DNA from: Chloroflexota bacterium
GTDB taxonomy: Bacteria; Chloroflexota; Limnocylindria; P2-11E; CF-107
DNA: 32,386 bases
Direction: 5' to 3'
Assembly (NCBI GenBank): GCA_005881435.1
Contig: VBHP01000007.1
Location: 1-32,386 of the forward strand
Position numbers and translations under genes: made by a program. Under the pieces are notes generated by a model, which did not search any database, had not been told where the DNA came from, and was given only the letters and a program-made list of their open reading frames with translations. Positions 29,612 through 32,386 of the stretch are shown here, one piece after another (position 1 is the stretch's first letter; each line of letters opens with the position of its first letter).

Positions 29612-30172
29612 ATGACCGCCGACATCGCGAAGACGCTGCGCGACGCCGTCGTGGGCCGGCGCTCGTTCCTGGTCATGGCCGTTCCACGGCTGGCCGGGAA
29701 GACGACCGTCATGCGCGCGATGCTCGCGGAGCTTCCACGCGGCGTTCCCGTCCGCGCTATTGGGATCGACGGCGACGACATCGATGCGCTCCTGGCTGAG
29801 GCTCGCGGCGGCTACTTCGTCATTCCCGAGATCGCCGAGGGACCGTGGGCGCCTGGATACATCCGCGGCGCACCGGTGCGAAAGATCTTCCACGGCGTCG
29901 GCAATGGCGTGTCCCTCGCCGCCGCGCTTCACGCCCCCGATCCGGAGACCGCGTTCCAGATCATCTGCGTCGCGAACCGCGTGCCCGACGCGGATGCCGC
30001 CAAGATCTCGCTGACGGTCTATCTGCGCTCTCTGGGGGCAGACTGGCGCGAGCCCGAGCGCCGGGTCGTCGCCGCGGTGCACGGGATCGACGGCGTGACC
30101 GGCGGCAAGCCGCGCGCGCGTCTGCTGCACCACTGGAACGAGCGCACGAACCGCTTCGAGAACGGCGACTAG
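29612..30172 (+). CDS. Small P-loop ATPase-like protein (possible PilT/VirB11 relative)
   Basis: From the ATG at 29612 the protein has 186 residues. LVMAVPRLAGKTTVMRAML is a Walker A-like loop, but its first glycine position is Val (PRLAGKTT). GYFVIPEIAEGPWAPGYI and VSLAAALHAPDPETAFQI sit where the Asp/Glu and His boxes of secretion-type (PilT/VirB11) ATPases would be. It lacks their N-terminal domain and second half, so it may be a reduced, non-motor relative. The frame is open upstream to a TAG at 29555, and the 15 codons before ATG (DVEFRLKDLVANGT) look coding with high GC at third positions, implying an earlier start, possibly ATC at 29567. Its TAG interlocks with the convergent padR stop as CTAG. 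Confidence 0.7.
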   Translation: MTADIAKTLRDAVVGRRSFLVMAVPRLAGKTTVMRAMLAELPRGVPVRAIGIDGDDIDALLAEARGGYFVIPEIAEGPWAPGYIRGAPVRKIFHGVGNGVSLAAALHAPDPETAFQIICVANRVPDADAAKISLTVYLRSLGADWREPERRVVAAVHGIDGVTGGKPRARLLHHWNERTNRFENGD

Positions 30173-30711
30173 GAGCGCCGCCGCTGTCGCAGCCGGGAGA
30201 GACCGTCCGCATACGCGCGCTGCAACACCAGAATCCGGTCCAGGAGCGACAGCGCCTCCTGCTCGGAATGGCGATCGTGCCCCGGCATGGTCAGGTGGCG
30301 GCGCAGCCGCTCGGCGCCCTCGGCCTGAGCGGCGTGACGACGACGCAGCATCGCGAGCACGGCGTCGCGGTCACGAGCCGATAGCAGCGTCGCGATGAAC
30401 AGCTTGAGCAGCAGCTCGTCCCGGACCAGCACGCCGGCATCCGCGGCTGATTCGCGCAGCCATCGGCGCAACAGCGAGCGACCGCGCGCCGTCACACGGT
30501 AAACGGTGCGGCGACGCGGACCCGGCTGTGACTCCCGCTCGATCAGTCCGTCCCGCGCCAACCGACGCAGCTCGGGATACAGCTGGCCGTAGCCGATCCG
30601 CCACAGCGGACGCAACGAGTCGTCGACGTGTTTCTTGAGGTCGTATCCAGACGACGGGTGAAGTGCGAGCACGCCGAGGATGAGGCCCGTCGTCGCCTGT
30701 GTCGCCGCCAT
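30169..30711 (-). CDS. PadR-family transcriptional regulator
   Basis: The 180-residue protein has the N-terminal PadR winged helix (LILGVLALHPSSGYDLKKHV, then GQLYPELRRLARDGLIERES and a wing with RRRTVYRVT) and a C-terminal helical dimerisation region of the longer subfamily (about 95-178). PadR proteins repress neighbouring efflux or detoxification genes until a ligand binds. Here the divergent gene is an MFS exporter and a 19-bp perfect palindrome lies between them, covering the padR ATG and -10. Autoregulation and control of the exporter follow directly as a hypothesis. The ATG lies eight bases after TATCTT, again leaderless. Confidence 0.9.
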   Translation of the reverse strand: MAATQATTGLILGVLALHPSSGYDLKKHVDDSLRPLWRIGYGQLYPELRRLARDGLIERESQPGPRRRTVYRVTARGRSLLRRWLRESAADAGVLVRDELLLKLFIATLLSARDRDAVLAMLRRRHAAQAEGAERLRRHLTMPGHDRHSEQEALSLLDRILVLQRAYADGLSRLRQRRRS

Positions 30712-30728
30712 ATATCTTCAAGATATAT
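30710..30728. promoter_or_regulatory. PadR operator palindrome
   Basis: ATATATCTT-C-AAGATATAT is a perfect inverted repeat with 9-bp arms, strikingly AT-rich in a GC-rich background. It contains the padR -10 (TATCTT, 30720-30725 on the minus strand) and overlaps the padR ATG (30709-30711). It also touches the divergent -10 TATCAT. Confidence 0.75.
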
Positions 30729-30731
30729 CAT
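30726..30731 (+). promoter_or_regulatory. -10 (TATCAT) of MFS gene, leaderless
   Basis: TATCAT, nine bases, then ATG at 30741. Its first three bases lie in the PadR palindrome, so repressor binding would block it. Confidence 0.55.
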
Positions 30732-30740
30732 CGCGGGTCG

Positions 30741-32009
30741 ATGCTTCGGAGGCTGGCCGCGCCGTTTCTGCTCGACATCTCGCCGCTCCGGGACTCGCGC
30801 TCGTTCCGTCTGCTGTGGATCGGCCAGCTGATCTCGCTGTCGGGCACGCATCTCCGCTTGGTGGCGGTCCCCTACCAGGTCTACCTGCTCACCGGCTCGT
30901 CGTTCGACGTCGGCCTGCTCGGGCTGTTCCAGGCCGTCCCGCTGATCTCGCTGTCGCTGTTCGGCGGCGTCATCGCCGACAGAGTCGACCGGCGCCGCCT
31001 GCTTGTGGTCACGCAGACGGCGCTGGCCGCGACCTCGCTCGTCCTCGCGCTCGCCACCCAGCTCAGCATCGTGAATCTGCCGCTTCTCTACGGCCTCGTG
31101 GCCGTGGCCGCCGCGTTCTCCGCGATCGACAATCCGGCTCGCGGCTCGCTCGTCCCGAATTTGGTCCAGCGTCGGCAGCTTGCCGCCGCGATCACGCTCC
31201 AACAGGTCCTGTTCCAGTCTGCGGCGATCGCCGGGCCCGCCCTCGCCGGCATCGTGATCGTCAGCTTCGGTGTCGCCGGCGCCTACTGGATCGACGCCGC
31301 CTCATTCGGCGCCGCGATCGCCGCTGTCGTCCTGCTCACGGCGCCGCCGCGAACGCCGAGCGCGCCGCAGAACGTGGCGCGATCGCTGGCCGAAGGGATC
31401 TCCTACCTTCGGTCGAATCGCATTCTGTTCGCCACGATGTCGCTCGACTTTCTGGCAACGTTCTTCGGATCTCCGCGCGCGCTCTTCCCCTACTACGCCG
31501 ACAGGGTCTTTCGTGTCGGCCCCGAGGGGCTCGGCCTTCTCTTCGCCGCTCCGGGCATCGGCTCTCTCCTCGCCGCGCTCGCATCCGGCTGGGTCCCGAA
31601 GGTCCGTCGTCAGGGTCTCGCGGTGCTGCTCGCTGTAACGGGCTGGGGTCTGGCGATCGCCGCGTTCGGCGCGTTGTCGGACGGTCTGTTCCCGCTCGGT
31701 CTCGGATTCGTCGCCCTGGCCGAAGCCGCGGATACCGTCAGCGCGATCTTCCGCATCACCATCTTGCAGACCTTCGTCCCTGACGCATTGCGAGGACGGC
31801 TGACCGCGATCAATTCGATGTTCGTGATCGGTGGGCCGACGCTCGGCCAGGTCGAGTCCGGTGCGGTCGCGACAGTCATTTCGCCGGAGTTCGCCGTGGT
31901 TTCCGGGGGGCTTGCCTGCATCGGCGCCGTCGGGCTGATCGCGACGCTGGTGCCGGAGCTCGCGACGTATCGATCCGAGCCGGCGACCACGGAGCAAGCG
32001 CCGGCGTAG
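30741..32009 (+). CDS. MFS transporter (MFS_3/enterobactin-exporter-like)
   Basis: The 422-residue protein has about 12 hydrophobic helices of the major facilitator superfamily. SLFGGVIADRVDRRRLLVV is the loop 2-3 motif A (G-x-x-x-D-R-x-x-R-R), VAAAFSAIDNPARGSLVPNL is typical of the MFS_3 group with EntS, and a second half repeats the pattern (LPEGLG..LLFAAPGIGSLLAALASGW). The ATG at 30741 begins MLRRLAAPFLLDISPLRDS. The frame extends to 30699 but would include the operator. Divergent PadR suggests a drug or metabolite exporter expressed on demand. Substrate is unknown. Confidence 0.88.
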   Translation: MLRRLAAPFLLDISPLRDSRSFRLLWIGQLISLSGTHLRLVAVPYQVYLLTGSSFDVGLLGLFQAVPLISLSLFGGVIADRVDRRRLLVVTQTALAATSLVLALATQLSIVNLPLLYGLVAVAAAFSAIDNPARGSLVPNLVQRRQLAAAITLQQVLFQSAAIAGPALAGIVIVSFGVAGAYWIDAASFGAAIAAVVLLTAPPRTPSAPQNVARSLAEGISYLRSNRILFATMSLDFLATFFGSPRALFPYYADRVFRVGPEGLGLLFAAPGIGSLLAALASGWVPKVRRQGLAVLLAVTGWGLAIAAFGALSDGLFPLGLGFVALAEAADTVSAIFRITILQTFVPDALRGRLTAINSMFVIGGPTLGQVESGAVATVISPEFAVVSGGLACIGAVGLIATLVPELATYRSEPATTEQAPA

Positions 32010-32025
32010 GAGCCCGCCTCGCCGC

Positions 32026-32031
32026 TAGATT
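32026..32031 (+). promoter_or_regulatory. -10 (TAGATT) of final gene, leaderless
   Basis: TAGATT, six bases, then GTG at 32038. Same hexamer and spacing as at 22153-22148. Confidence 0.6.
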
Positions 32032-32037
32032 GATCAC

Positions 32038-32386
32038 GTGCGCGAGTTTCTGATCGCCGCCGTGCCGTCGTTCCTGGCCAGCGCCGTCGAATTTGTCGAG
32101 GCGACCACGATCGTCCTGGCCGTCGGCGTCACCAGGGGCTGGCGCGCGCCGCTCGTCGGCACGCTCGCCGCGGTCGTGACGCTCATCGCGATCATCGCCG
32201 CGGTTGGTGTCGCGCTCGTCACCATCGTGCCCGAGCATCTGCTGCAGGCCATCGTCGGCGCGCTGCTGTTGCTCTTCGGCGTGCGCTGGCTGCGCAAGGC
32301 GATCCTCCGCTTTGCCGGCATCGTCGCGCTCCACGACGAAGAGGTGGCGTACCAGCGCGAGCTGGCCGAACTGCGCGCCAGCGGCT
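32038..32386 (+). CDS. COG4280-like membrane protein, 3' end outside window
   Basis: The open frame from GTG 32038 runs off the window after 116 codons. It begins VREFLIAAVPSFLASAVEFV and has three hydrophobic helices (about 5-28, 37-62, 68-82), with an intramembrane-like acidic motif SAVEFVEATTIVLAVGV and the later LFGVRWLRKAIL and ALHDEEVAYQRE. This resembles predicted membrane proteins of COG4280, whose first helix has a glutamate pair like that of cation/calcium-type exchangers (UPF0016 superfamily). A metal-ion transport role is only suggested by that similarity. The 28-base gap after the MFS gene has its own -10, so it need not share PadR control. Confidence 0.7.
   Translation, partial: MREFLIAAVPSFLASAVEFVEATTIVLAVGVTRGWRAPLVGTLAAVVTLIAIIAAVGVALVTIVPEHLLQAIVGALLLLFGVRWLRKAILRFAGIVALHDEEVAYQRELAELRASG

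Overview
High-GC bacterial DNA with almost no intergenic space, from an unidentified chromosome. The catalogue is housekeeping: aconitase, GluRS, signal peptidase I, a full histidine pathway, tRNA-Gln and stress proteins. I see no insertion sequence, phage structural gene, CRISPR array or plasmid function. A short-form HisG with HisZ argues against a typical actinomycete. With high GC and leaderless-type promoters, an uncultured soil Chloroflexota-like lineage is plausible, but this is inference.

Layout. 1-4633: end of acnA, a Fes-like esterase, TreT trehalose synthase (minus), ApbE, an orphan receiver protein, a small acidic protein and a DUF971 protein. 4630-6649 (minus): DUF3105 membrane protein, sulfite-oxidase-like molybdoenzyme and membrane-anchored cupredoxin, probably one cell-surface redox unit. 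6686-8747 (plus): gltX, carrying a one-base frameshift, then lepB. 8756-17332 (minus): histidine biosynthesis in two units, hisZ-G-D-C-B and hisH-A-F-IE plus a methyltransferase, separated by a small membrane protein on the opposite strand. 17392-17463: tRNA-Gln(CTG). 17465-19250: a looser stretch with a cytoplasmic amidase-like protein and a small dimeric alpha/beta-barrel protein. 19252-24751: nitrilase-family amidase, beta-CASP nuclease, VOC protein, small basic protein and a large cyclase-STAND-TPR regulator. 24765-27302 (minus): DinB-like protein, a 55-residue FPASDP protein coupled to a TMEM175-like channel, and an amidohydrolase. 27352-30172: a trans-3-hydroxyproline dehydratase-like enzyme, the Bcp-Dps peroxide-defence pair and an unusual P-loop protein. 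30169-32386: a PadR regulator and MFS exporter sharing a palindromic operator, then a truncated membrane protein.

Three organisational habits recur. First, at least eleven genes begin 6-9 bases after a TANNNT -10 hexamer, leaving no room for a ribosome binding site, so leaderless mRNAs look common. Second, genes within operons overlap by ATGA or GTGA. Third, four convergent gene pairs end in a shared four-base YTAR in which both stop codons interlock.

Items most worth a second look: a possible AUC-initiated leaderless gene (29567), the gltX frameshift, the 55-residue protein coupled to the channel, the cyclase-STAND protein with altered purine-selecting residues, and the PadR operator that covers a start codon.
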